Assembly (NCBI GenBank): GCA_007844125.1
Contig: CM017572.1
Span: 42,113,077-42,177,076, forward strand
DNA from: Sinonovacula constricta
Lineage: Eukaryota > Mollusca > Bivalvia > Cardiida > Solecurtidae
Length of the DNA stretch: 64,000 nucleotides
Direction: 5' to 3'
Part shown: in pieces, positions 11,909-30,700 of the stretch
Layout: each line of letters starts with the position of its first letter
Position numbering within the stretch: position 1 is the first letter of the stretch
Translations under genes and position numbers: made by a program
The notes under the pieces: model-generated
Database searches by the model: none
Told to the model about the DNA's origin: nothing
Seen by the model: the letters and a program-made list of their open reading frames with translations, nothing else

Positions 11909-12984
11909 TAGAGTAAGCAACATCTTTTGAAACTAAATTCTTCCAGCTTCTGCATTTATTGGCACATTCCACATTTTCTGAAAATTAAATACTGCTATTG
12001 AAATAAGATATGTCACAATCAAAAAAGCAGAACTACATATTGTAATGCCAGACATAACTTCTTACCCTTTTTTTGCTAAAAATATGCTTAAGGTTGTTTT
12101 TCAAGAAATGGCCAAAGCAATTTGATTGACCATATGTATTAAAGGGGCAAAGAACCAATCATCACCATGACAACGTCATTTACATTAGGGATCAACCATA
12201 ATTTTCCACCCTTAAGTGTCTTATTTTGATACCTTTTTTTATACTAGTCCATTGGTGAAATGTTTTATGTGAAACATGTTTGTTGTTGTTGTTTTTATTG
12301 TTAGTTATTTCTTATGTGTATTGAGATGTTGCCAAAATCCCTTCTGAATTACAAAAAGTATTACATATATATTCCAGTGTTATAAGTATTGATTCTTGAA
12401 ATGCTTCTATGGTACATAGTAATGAAAAATGACCTATGCAATAGAATGGTCAGAAAAGTATATTAATAGTATCAGTTGGTAGATCTAAGGTTAAGTCTGG
12501 CATTTTTGTAAAAGGTGCATCTGATTTTTTTTAAGTATATTATTTTAGGAATCCTGTGGACAATACTGACACTTTGTAAAATTATGGACATTAATGTACA
12601 ACTGTTTAATTTTTAAATGCCTTTTATCCTTACATCAAGTAGCAGTTATACTTCTATAAAATCAGCTTTTGAGCTTTTCAAGCATGCTTAAGGGCAGTTG
12701 GTAATTTGCATATTTTTTTTTTGCAGATAGCATTGTGCATGTGATTAAATATATTAATATGTTATCTATATCTTGATCTATGTGCACCTAGTCTTGCTTC
12801 TATATATGTGAACATGTGTTGATTTAAATGTATTTTAATTTGACTTTATTGTATGGTGTTGTTTGATGTCAAGTTGATTTTAAGAACAGTATCATTGTAA
12901 TTTTATCCAGGGCTATATGCATTGAAACCTTGTGGTCCAGTCTAAACCTTAACATCTGATTAGTCAGGTTATATTTACTGGTTT

Positions 12985-13165
12985 TAATCAAGGTTACTTT
13001 ACTACTACCAGTTTTTACAACCACGGTATGTCGTGGCTGGGGTTTGAAAATATGGCCTCCCATACTTGTAGCTGGCACCTTGCCTTCTGTGCTTCCAGGT
13101 CTGGTAGTGTGTGTCTTGACCTTGTGACCTCCAGCTAGGAACCTACTGCAATATCGAGGCTGCTT
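12985..13165 (-). repeat. SINE family D, head-only reverse copy
   Basis: Nearly the same as 11045-11215: ctaccagtttttacaaccac, ggtatgtcgtggctggggtt, then agctggcaccttgccttctg. It lacks the tail. Confidence 0.75.
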
Positions 13166-14394
13166 AGTTTGGTTTTTATTTGTAATTTGATATTTTTGAT
13201 ATCTAAATCTGCATTATAAATGTTCACATTTTTATGTTATGTTACCGGTAACTTTCACTGCGTTCTTAAGATTTTATATTCTAGTAAAATTTTTATGCCC
13301 CAAAGGGCTGCATATAACAGTCACACTGTCCGGTCAACCTACTGTGGTGTCTCAGCCATTACTTCTGTATTATTTGCAATATTACTGTACTTTAATCAAA
13401 CTTCACAAGTTCACAGACATATAAAGGTGTGTCGAGAAGAACAATTACCATTTAGGTTGTCATATCTAAAGTTATTCCAGGCCAATGGCTACTTATGCTA
13501 TATATTTGTGTCTTGACCATAAGTGTGCCATTTATCACAGGTTAGGTTTTCAGTAAACGTTACCATCTTACTGACCAATTTTTTGGTAGATGTGCAAATA
13601 CTGTTAACATGTGCAGCCCTCAAGGTCATTGCATCTTTCAGAGCATATGTCCAATAACATTTCCTGTTTTGTACAAAGAAGGTTTCAGATTACATTCATA
13701 TCTAAAATGGAAAATTTATGTCAGATTTGGTACATGTACCGGTTTATTTTCATTTGATATTTTGCATATCTAAAAGTGTAATATAAATGTGTTCACTTTT
13801 AAAGTTGTAAAGTTTTAGTATCCTGGTAAGTTTTTTGTTCATATCATGTAAATATCATATCAAGAAAACTTAGAAGCAAACAACAAGTCCTGATCGCAAG
13901 ACATGGACTATAGCCAGTATTGCTCCTCAAAATTGTGATGCCTGGAGACTAGGCCCGCAGACTGCCAGAAAATGGCAGACCACTGACCAAGGGTACTTAG
14001 ACTATTAATAGGATGGTGAATGTGAATGATGTACATGTATGTATTTCTAAAAGAAATGTATGCCATTTTAAAAAATATATGTCAAACCTAAACAATACGA
14101 AGACAGAATTTAGATTACTTGCATTTTCACCTTTTTAACTTCATTTTGTTTGTACAATTCTGTTTGAATGATATAATGAGTAATTGATAGTATAATTGCA
14201 TGTAAAAAAATATATGCATATTTACCCATTTACTCAATTTGTTGAGGCTATACACAAAGCTTTGTTTTATAACAGGAGATAATTGTATATTTTGATAAAT
14301 TGTTCATGACTGATCAAAGGTACCGGTATGTAGGAATGATAAGAGGTTAGAGTCTGACTTTTAATTCTCAATTCTTCTGCCAAATGCAGGAGAG

Positions 14395-14520
14395 TTCAAG
14401 CTAACCTGCAGTGCACTGATAGTTACACCGATACATCTGGGGTTTTGCACAAGCTATGCCTGGATGTTGCTATAATGGCCATATTTGTTCCTATTAGGCA
14501 TGTTTAAACATAAAACAAAA
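14395..14520 (+). repeat. SINE family B, 3' part
   Basis: gttcaagctaacctgcagtg through ctggatgttgctataatggc and an A-rich end match the tail arrangement of the copy at 57671-57918. Confidence 0.5.
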
Positions 14521-16554
14521 GGATGTATAATGTTCTAGTGTTGTCGAAAAGCAGAGCATTTAGCATGTAATCATGATAATTCAGAACTGTGCAATTGTTT
14601 GTTTAAAATATACAAGTTTGTTACTTTTCTATGCTTATACTAGCTTTTTCTATGGCTCTTTATTGGTAATTAGTTCTTTTTAAATGAATATGTGTTTTTG
14701 TGGAATAGACTTTTTGCCAATTACTGTCAAACTTAGTATGTGTAAAACCAATTAGATGTGTTTTCTGTTCTTTTTTAAAACAGCTGGATTGTAATAATTC
14801 TTAAATGTGGCATTTTTTTTACATTCTTGTAGATCTGATTACCGGTAGCTTTAATTGTTAATATATTTTTGTCCTTGTCTTCAGTTTCATTTTTTATAAA
14901 CTACAGAACAGGTATGTCACAGATGTCAAGATAAAATATATGAAAAATCTTAAATTTTTACCAAAAATAACAATGCATATTTTTATGTAATAATTAATGC
15001 TTCAGGTAATTTATGCACCACTGACATCAAAATTTAAGTTTTTATATTACTTTCCTATAATTGTGGTATTTTTATATTGTGTTGAATTAAAGAAATTATA
15101 AAAGGAAATATTGCTAGTGTTATTATTTCAAATCCTGTAAAGATTGAAATAAAAAAAGAAAGGCAAAGAATGGAGATAAAAAATTGTCAAGTAAAGAATG
15201 CAGATAGAATTTTTTTTTAGCAAAACCATAATAAACAAGATTGTGTCGTTTTTAAAACATAGAGAATTGAAACTGAAGCCTTCAACATGTTTACATTAGG
15301 AATCACTCATAATTAACCATATCTTTTAAGTAAAGAATGATGATCAACTACAACACTTATTGCATTTTCATCAAGATCTTATGACTTAAATAAAACTACT
15401 CACAAATATTAAATGTTATTTTAATTATGTCTATTATAAAAGACTAACATAGAATTACTGCAATCTTTTCATACATGTTTACTCTCCCACTTTTGCAAGA
15501 TTTCCCCGTTTAAGGTTCAAAATTATTTGAAAATGAGGGATGTTTTTATTTTTACACATTTCAGAAATCTCCCTACTTGGAAACAAAAAATATCTTCTTT
15601 GTTTATATGAAAACAACAAATCTCCCACTTGGCAAGTGAAAAACTCCCACTTTGGCCTCAGAATAAGTTCTCATGTATGACCTTTCTGCGATTGCTGATA
15701 TAATTATGATTAAATGTCGATACATATTTGTTCAGCTACCAAGCGTAAGACTTAAGTGATCGACACAGCTAAACTAAAAATTCTCAAACTAATACAGATG
15801 TGGGGGTAATAATTAACAACAAATGTATACTGAAATTAGGGCTGTAGTGGTATACTGGTATATTGCGATACAGGGTAAAGGCAATACAGTATCGCGATAA
15901 ACAAGAAACTTCACCAGTTTTATAAGATATTTTGTATAATTTGGATGCTGCTACCATTCTGTGCATCTGAAGTCAAAGATGCTCCTATTTATGAAAGGGA
16001 ATCGCTGATAACTAATATGTTGTCTAAAGTTAGGAATTCATTCTAAACAGCCAAGGAAATGCGGCGTATTCAATTTGCATTTGCAATATTCCTTAAAATA
16101 GTTTTTATTAGATATTGACTTTTAATCTGATAATATAATTTCTATATTTAAGAAAATGAATTTTGCATAGAAACATCTTTTTTGACAAAATTTACTACAA
16201 TTAGCCAACTGTTGAGATTGTTTGTTGCAGAATGCTTAGAATATAATAATTACATATTGTTTGGCAATTTAATCAAAATGAAACACGTCTGCTGCAAAGT
16301 GTAAACATATGGTCGCGCCGATTAACTTTTTCAAGATATTGCCGTATTTAATGGCAACAGCGATGTGCAAGGAGGACAGATCAATAAAGGAAATTGTAAA
16401 AGGTGCTGCATTTTGTTTACCATTTTATACAATTATAAGATACGGTGAAGGTACAAACAATCTTAATACACTGTGACTAGTCATCCCTCTAATACATTGG
16501 AAAGGTGATGCTACACATGTCCACTTTGCAGTTTAGTTGTTTTGATTGTTTGTA

Positions 16555-17515
16555 TCGTATTCACTCGTGTAATGGTCGCACCCGTGTAATGGCCGCACCC
16601 CCAAAATGACCGCAAAATTTGAAGAAAAAATCCTAATTTAATGTAATGGCCGCACCCCCAAAATGACCGCAAACACAGCTTATTATCCGTCAGTAAACAC
16701 TTAAACAAACTTTCAACTTCAGTCTGCTAAATACACCAAGCTGTAATTTACTTGGCGTTTCTGTGTAGACTTGCCTCATTACACAGGTCAAGTGACTGAC
16801 TCTGAGATAAGCTGTTGTCAAGGTGATATCGATCGGAGCAGTTTGACAGTGAGGGAGTGAACGATGTGTTTTTATAAGCAGCTGCCGATTACATTTCTCC
16901 ATGCACTGTTCCCCGATATATCGTGTACTGTCATACCAGTTTTGGTGACGTAGATCAAAGAAATTAATTTCATGCCGCCACGAGCTACAGGATAGCAGTG
17001 CGACTGAGACTAGATACATTCGCAACGTGTCAAAAATACAGTCACAGTTTACCAATTAACCCTTTTGTTGAGACAGCATGACCGGTCGACGCTCCTGTTC
17101 ATTTTCACCTCGTCAAGGAGATTGTTGCCTCGTATCAAAGCTGTGTTGTTTTATCGGCTATACTATGAAATCCTTTGATCTGCATGGTAGTGTGCACATG
17201 ACAGCTGGGTGAAATTGTTTGATGATGCAAACATTCAGAAATATATAATACAATAGATAAAACTAGGAAGTCATTTATAAATTATGGAATATGTTCACAT
17301 TGGTTAGACAAAAGCATAGAACGGCGCTATCTCGTTCATATCGTCTGTCAACCTCCTACTTAGAGAGCTAATCTAGACGCATGGCGTCCCAAAAATCGGC
17401 AGAATCGTTCTAGAAAAAATGTTCCAAGGCCTTACACCTATAGAATGGCCGCACCCTCAACTCCTCAACGATAAAATCGGGTAAAAAAGTGCGGCGATTA
17501 CACGAGTGAATACGG
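16555..17515. mobile_element. Tc1/mariner- or pogo-like TA-flanked inverted-repeat element, nested
   Basis: The left end reads TCGTATTCACTCGTGTAATG and the reverse complement of the right end CCGTATTCACTCGTGTAATC, each followed by G(T/C)CGCAC. TA dinucleotides flank both ends (16553-16554 and 17516-17517), the target site of Tc1/mariner-class elements. Subterminal copies of atggccgcacccccaaaatg lie inside the left end. At 961 bp with only a 121-residue unidentified reverse frame, it is non-autonomous. Confidence 0.75.
16780..16925. repeat. Internal segment shared with a second element at 25165-25300
   Basis: gctgttgtcaaggtgatatc through gtttttataagcagctgccg and attacatttct recur with few changes at 25199-25290, inside an element with different ends. 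Confidence 0.8.
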
Positions 17516-18382
17516 TACTTTGTGACCTTCTAGTCTTATTTTTTTTCGTATTCCTGTGTTTGCCTCTTGTAAAACTTATAAATAAATCTATCATTTAATC
17601 TGTCATATTTTTTTTAAAGCATTTGTTGTTCATGCTGCTCATTATATTGAGATATGGCTCCTTTTATTAGTTTGATCATATATGGCAATATATTGTGGTA
17701 CATAATGCAATACGCTCAAAATGTATCGCAATATGTCATGGTATGCTGCAAGTGTATCGTGACAGTCCTAGAAAATATTATCTATTCATTTTATGGTCCA
17801 CTTTAGAATCGATTACTCAACGGTGGAAGGCTTACACTGTGACATTAATAAAGAAGACCACAATCAAAGATTTTCCATCTTAAAATGTATTCACTATTAG
17901 GAATAACATTTGATTTAAATCCACAGCATTTAGGATTGCTTTTTATGCATTTCATTATCAAAAAAGGATGAGGAAATAGCAGTTTATAGACATGATAGGA
18001 AGTAAATGACAGAAAGGTACACATTCACATTATGCATATTAATTTAATAGCACTTTCACAACTTTACGTTTTGAAAAATGTGACTGCATGAAATAAAATA
18101 ATGATAAATGGACAACTGTTACCTCATCTCATCTTAAGATTAAAACAAAGCAAAGTTCATCAAAATTCATCAGTTGTGTAAAAGTATGACATAAATGTTC
18201 ACAAAGAAGCATCTTAAATTGACAGAAATGAAGTACTTTAATGAGCAAAGGTGACAACTATTAATAATAGTGTCATCTTAAAAGCCTTAGTGCTGAAGCG
18301 CCTTTTTTTTACTGCAAGAGTAAAAAAGGAGAAATTAACAATTTAATTAAGTGACAGAATTTCATCCATCTTAACAGTCTCA

Positions 18383-18388
18383 TTTATT
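18383..18388 (-). terminator. Candidate polyadenylation signal of PSMB7
   Basis: AATAAA on the minus strand, about 180 bases after the PSMB7 stop codon at 18568-18570. Confidence 0.6.
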
Positions 18389-18567
18389 ATATGTTGTTTT
18401 TTCTTGAGTTTTGCTTAAGTCAGTTGTTAGTGACATCAGTAAGTACACTTCTTATTTTTTTTCCTTCTTGTTTCTTGGTTTGACAGTTATTCATTCACCC
18501 ATCATGCCCAACTTTCCCCACACGTGTCTGTGACGGTTCGAGTGTCAGTGGTCAGTCTGACAGGTCC

Positions 18568-26925
<8,358 letters not shown>

Positions 26926-27108
26926 TGTCGCTTGCTGTTGCTGTGCCCCGAGTTTACAATATCTAAGAGGGTTTGAGACGGGTACCAAGTCCAACTCATT
27001 TAGTGTTGTCTAACCGAAAACATAATTTTACGTAGTGTCACCTACATGCGCAGAGTTGCACTTCCGGTTAGATATCCCCTCATATTGGTTCTTTAAAGTC
27101 ATCATTTG
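26926..27108. promoter_or_regulatory. Shared (bidirectional) promoter region of PSMB7 and CSNK2B
   Basis: Lies between the PSMB7 start codon (minus strand, 26925) and a likely CSNK2B leader exon. Visible sites: acttccggtt at 27060-27069 (ETS/GABP-like, AACCGGAAGT on the other strand) and catgcgcag at 27046-27054 (NRF-1-like half). Both are common in TATA-less housekeeping promoters. No TATA box is evident. Shared use is inferred from orientation and spacing. Confidence 0.6.
27060..27108 (+). other. CSNK2B: Candidate non-coding leader exon of CSNK2B
   Basis: The CSNK2B start codon sits in an exon with an acceptor only 28 bases upstream, so a leader exon must lie upstream. A strong donor, tttg|gtaagt, falls after 27108, just downstream of the ETS-like site. 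The exon start is unknown. Confidence 0.45.
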
Positions 27109-27527
27109 GTAAGTTCAGTAGGCAGTCCTTGTTTATATGTCCAGTTTATCGATACTCACCTAGTTTATACGTTCCATCTTATGGCAAATCTTTAAGAACT
27201 ATGAATTGCCTCATCGTATCTAAAGTCTCGTACTCGAAAATTGCAGCATACAAATCTGGTTTAGTCTTGTTAAACAAAAGTTGATCCGTGAGATCATTAT
27301 TCACAAGTACTTTTTTGTAATAACACACAAGCATTCTTTTGAATTTAATACAAATATTTACGTTGTTATTAATTCTTCGATAGATTTGATATGACATTTT
27401 AAGGAGTTTTATTGATAAATGTGTAGAAGTAAGATGGGAAAACCTGCTTCCATGATCATAACTGCTTTTTTATAGATTTGTTAATAATATTTACTTTATC
27501 ATATTGTAACATAGGGAGAAAAATGTG

Positions 27528-27650
27528 CAGCCAGTCTGGTACTTGAACCCGGGACACTTCGCTAACAGGGCGAATGCTCTACCGACTGAGCTAACTGGAC
27601 CACTTACACATTCTCACCCTATCACCCGGCTACAATATTTATTTCAGCTT
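27528..27650 (-). repeat. SINE family C (tRNA-like), reverse, beside the CSNK2B start exon
   Basis: The minus strand reads ggtccagttagctcagtcgg, tagagcattcgcc, a 7-base loop, gcgaa, then gttcaagt. D and anticodon stems form but T33 is C and the T stem is broken, so this is a tRNA-derived SINE head rather than a working tRNA. The CSNK2B acceptor (atttcag, 27641-27647) lies at its outer edge. Confidence 0.65.
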
Positions 27651-27747
27651 ACCCAGTTCTATCATCAGTGCCACAATGAGCAGCTCAGAAGAGGTCTCCT
27701 GGATCTCCTGGTTTTGTGGTCTCCGTGGAAATGAATTCTTCTGTGAG
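27648..27747 (+). CDS. CSNK2B: CSNK2B first coding exon
   Basis: Acceptor atttcag ends at 27647; 28 bases of leader; ATG at 27676; 24 codons to FFCE; donor tgag|gtattg, phase 0. Confidence 0.95.
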
Positions 27748-30700
27748 GTATTGATTGATTATATTATCAGATACCATGATGATGCATTGTCTGTTACGCT
27801 ACGCTTAAAGTGTACCACAATATATTGCGATACACATATAGCTTATTGTGATAACACACTACAATATATTATCATATTTGATCAAACTAATATAAGGAGT
27901 TTTTCACTCAATTATAATGAGCAGAATAGACAACAAATGCCTGAGTATAATATGACATATATCTTTATAAGCTTTATTGCAGATAAACACAGAACAGGAA
28001 ATTAATATAACCAGAACAGTCATAGAAATTAGGATTGAAATTTACAAGCACGCGTAAGCAATTTTCAATAGCCCAAAAGAAAATTCACTAGTCTGAATTA
28101 AATTCTGTTTTAATTTACACTTAAATCTAAAAAAAAACTAAGATAAATATAGAAAAAAACACCATTTAAGTATCATTCGCCTGCCAATTTCAAGGTATTT
28201 TTTCCCAGGTTTTGTACCAGAAGCATATTTCAGTTTCATTTCCACTGCCATTTTGTTCTGTGGCCCATTGCACAGGAACCACGCGGTATTCTGGTTCCCG
28301 CATGGTACATTATGTTCTCGGTTTAGTGGGCATAACATGTTTTTGATACAAACAACGGCTTGCCGAATGAAATAAGCCGCTCAAAAGTTTGTTTACAAAT
28401 TGTTAATGAAATTATAATGATTGATCAACGATCTGGATCTTAAAAGCTGTCGGACTAGTAAATTGGAAATTTTTACTAAACCGAGAGAAAATTTACAAGT
28501 TTTTTTGCTGTCGGGCTTTGCTAATTTTGACCACTGCCAGAAAGTCACAAAATAAATACACCCAAACAACAAGTAAACTGCAAAATTCACAAAAGTGTAG
28601 TCTGATACATCCAGTAAATTCGGGTCATGACGAGTCGTGATTGGATTATGGTTCTACCTCCACTGTATGGTTACGGGCTATCGAAAAGCGACATATGTCA
28701 TATGTCAGTGCATTTTCTAGGACAAGAAACAGTGGTGTTCTTACTCAATAAAGAATAAAGGAAAGCTTTTTTTGAGTAAGGTTGAAATAAATGATATCCT
28801 AAATTTGTCTTTTGACACATTCATTTGTCTTAAGTCTCAATCCTTTCCTTTCTTTAAGTAAGTTACAGAGGATATAATGGTTTACAGTACTCAGATTTTT
28901 GCTGAGGTTATGGTTCATTTTCATGTCAATACATTTTATTGGTGGAAAAAAAGCACACACAACAGGGTGTTTTTTTTAGGAACAACAGGGAAAGGCACTG
29001 GATGCTGGTCAAAAGGGGGAAAATGCACAAAAAATACATTTTTTTTTTAATTGCAATTATGTAACATATATTACTTTATCTTTAATTAACAAGTTTACAT
29101 CTTTTCTTGATGCAAAAAATTAAACATATTTACACACATGTAGCCTTTTTTGGACAAACTGTAATGTAGCCAAGTATACCATGAATCATACATTTGTTGT
29201 TTAAAATGTCAACTGTCTTGGTGTTTTTTTTTATAGATTTGGAACTTTCAGTTACTATTGGGGCATTGTTAACTGATTCACTATTATATGCAAACTGTTG
29301 CTTTTCAGAAAATGAGGCAGCGCCAGTAATTGTACTACTAGTACATGTTGATTCAGGCCGGGATTCTTCAAAAGTTTTGCATAATGCAGACTGCCTTTTT
29401 TCAGTTTCATTTTTATCTGCAATTTTAAGCACCTCCGAGTGATTGCATCTTTCTTACTGTGCTCACTAGAAAACAGTATCTTAAAAAGCATATCTGTTTG
29501 TTTATTTTATTTTTATGTGTAATTTTTCCAGTTGTGAGACTTGATGGATCATGATGATCACCAAAAATGGGTCAAAGAAAATAAACAAACACTCAACTGG
29601 TTTCTGCTATCGTGAATACATCAAAATTTATTATTATATCATAATGTCGGTTTACAGTTTGTTCCCAATATTACAAATAGCGAGTGTCAATTGCTAGGAT
29701 ACAGTGTCCGTGATGTAGTTATTACCTATATCTAGCAACACTTGTCAAATAATACTCTGTATCGTACATACATAGTTTCATAACAGCAACTCAGTTCAAA
29801 TGGGCTGTTTTTTGATGAAATAAATGAAACTATTAAGCATGTAATTACTTTTTGGAAAAAAAAACTCGTGGGAAAAAGTGATTTTTAATGGGGAAATTTT
29901 TTTTCCAGGGAAAGGCACCAACTGTCGGCATCAGTTTGTTAATTAAAAATACCTGTGCAGTATAGCAGGTTTTCTAGATAAAAATGTAGAAGTTGCTGCA
30001 TGTGTAATAAGGTTTCACATCAACTGATACTGTATAAAAGTAAGACAATTTGATAGATTATTCAAGATTTTGCGATCAGTAGAGTAGTTTTCATGATAAA
30101 AACCATGCCTGGCATACACAGTTTTGACACTTATTTTACATTTTTTTACCAATTTTCAGCTCTTACTAAAATTGACTAGTGATAAGGTCAAAAGAGTTTG
30201 TAGTATGGAAGAGGAAGTACAACTGGTTGTCAGAACTTAATATAGCTCCAAAATATATGGGGGCATACAGTGGAGGGCATCAATTATCATAAACTCAAAT
30301 TAAGATTGTAAATAGTTTGTGCATATTGACAAGCTCCATCAACTGTTGTTTGGCTGCTTTATACCTTTATATTAATGTGCATGTTATAAAGAGAGAATAG
30401 AAGTTTGCCTAGTGAATCCATGTAGATATTTGTAAAATAATACAATGAGTTTGATTAACATTTTTGTCATCTCCGATTAGCCTCAATATATTCAATAGTT
30501 TTAAGATGAACTTTTTCTTCTCTTAAGCTTCACAGATGCTGTGAGCTTCTATCTTGGACAAGGCACAGTGTGTAGTGTTGTTATACTAAGGCAGTGCAAT
30601 ATAACTGAGACTTAAAGAAAATAAAACAAATAACAATAACATTTAGATCTAAAGGATGTTGTTAAAACAACAAAAATGAGTAATGAATGATATATGTTTA

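Larger units (their letters stand above)
11910..15836. other. Intergenic stretch without a supported gene
   Basis: AT-rich DNA between the coactosin gene and the hAT-like element. It may include extended 3' UTR. It holds the family D head at 12985-13165, a diverged duplicated segment (about 13185-13285 and 13745-13835, both around atttgatatttt...gatatctaaa) and a family B-like tail at 14395-14520. No conserved open frame was recognised. Confidence 0.6.
15837..17770. mobile_element. hAT-like terminal-inverted-repeat element, non-autonomous, interrupted
   Basis: Starts TAGGGCTGT at 15837; its reverse-complemented other end at 17770 reads TAGGACTGTC. Both ends continue into CGATAC/ATATTGCGATAC-type subterminal sequence. 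TAGGGNTG ends are typical of hAT elements. No transposase frame is visible and I see no clean 8-bp target duplication (actgaaat versus gaaaatat). A 961-bp second element lies inside. The right-end sequence recurs reversed at 27787-27900. Confidence 0.55.

Noticed and set aside
16690..17055. 121-residue minus-strand frame as a transposase
   Set aside because: No catalytic or DNA-binding motif is visible, and differences from the 25177-25380 relative are mostly amino-acid changing.
27528..27600. Possible functional tRNA gene on the minus strand
   Set aside because: The D and anticodon stems fold, but position 33 is C, the T stem does not pair and a related decayed copy exists at 4665-4785; it is a SINE head.
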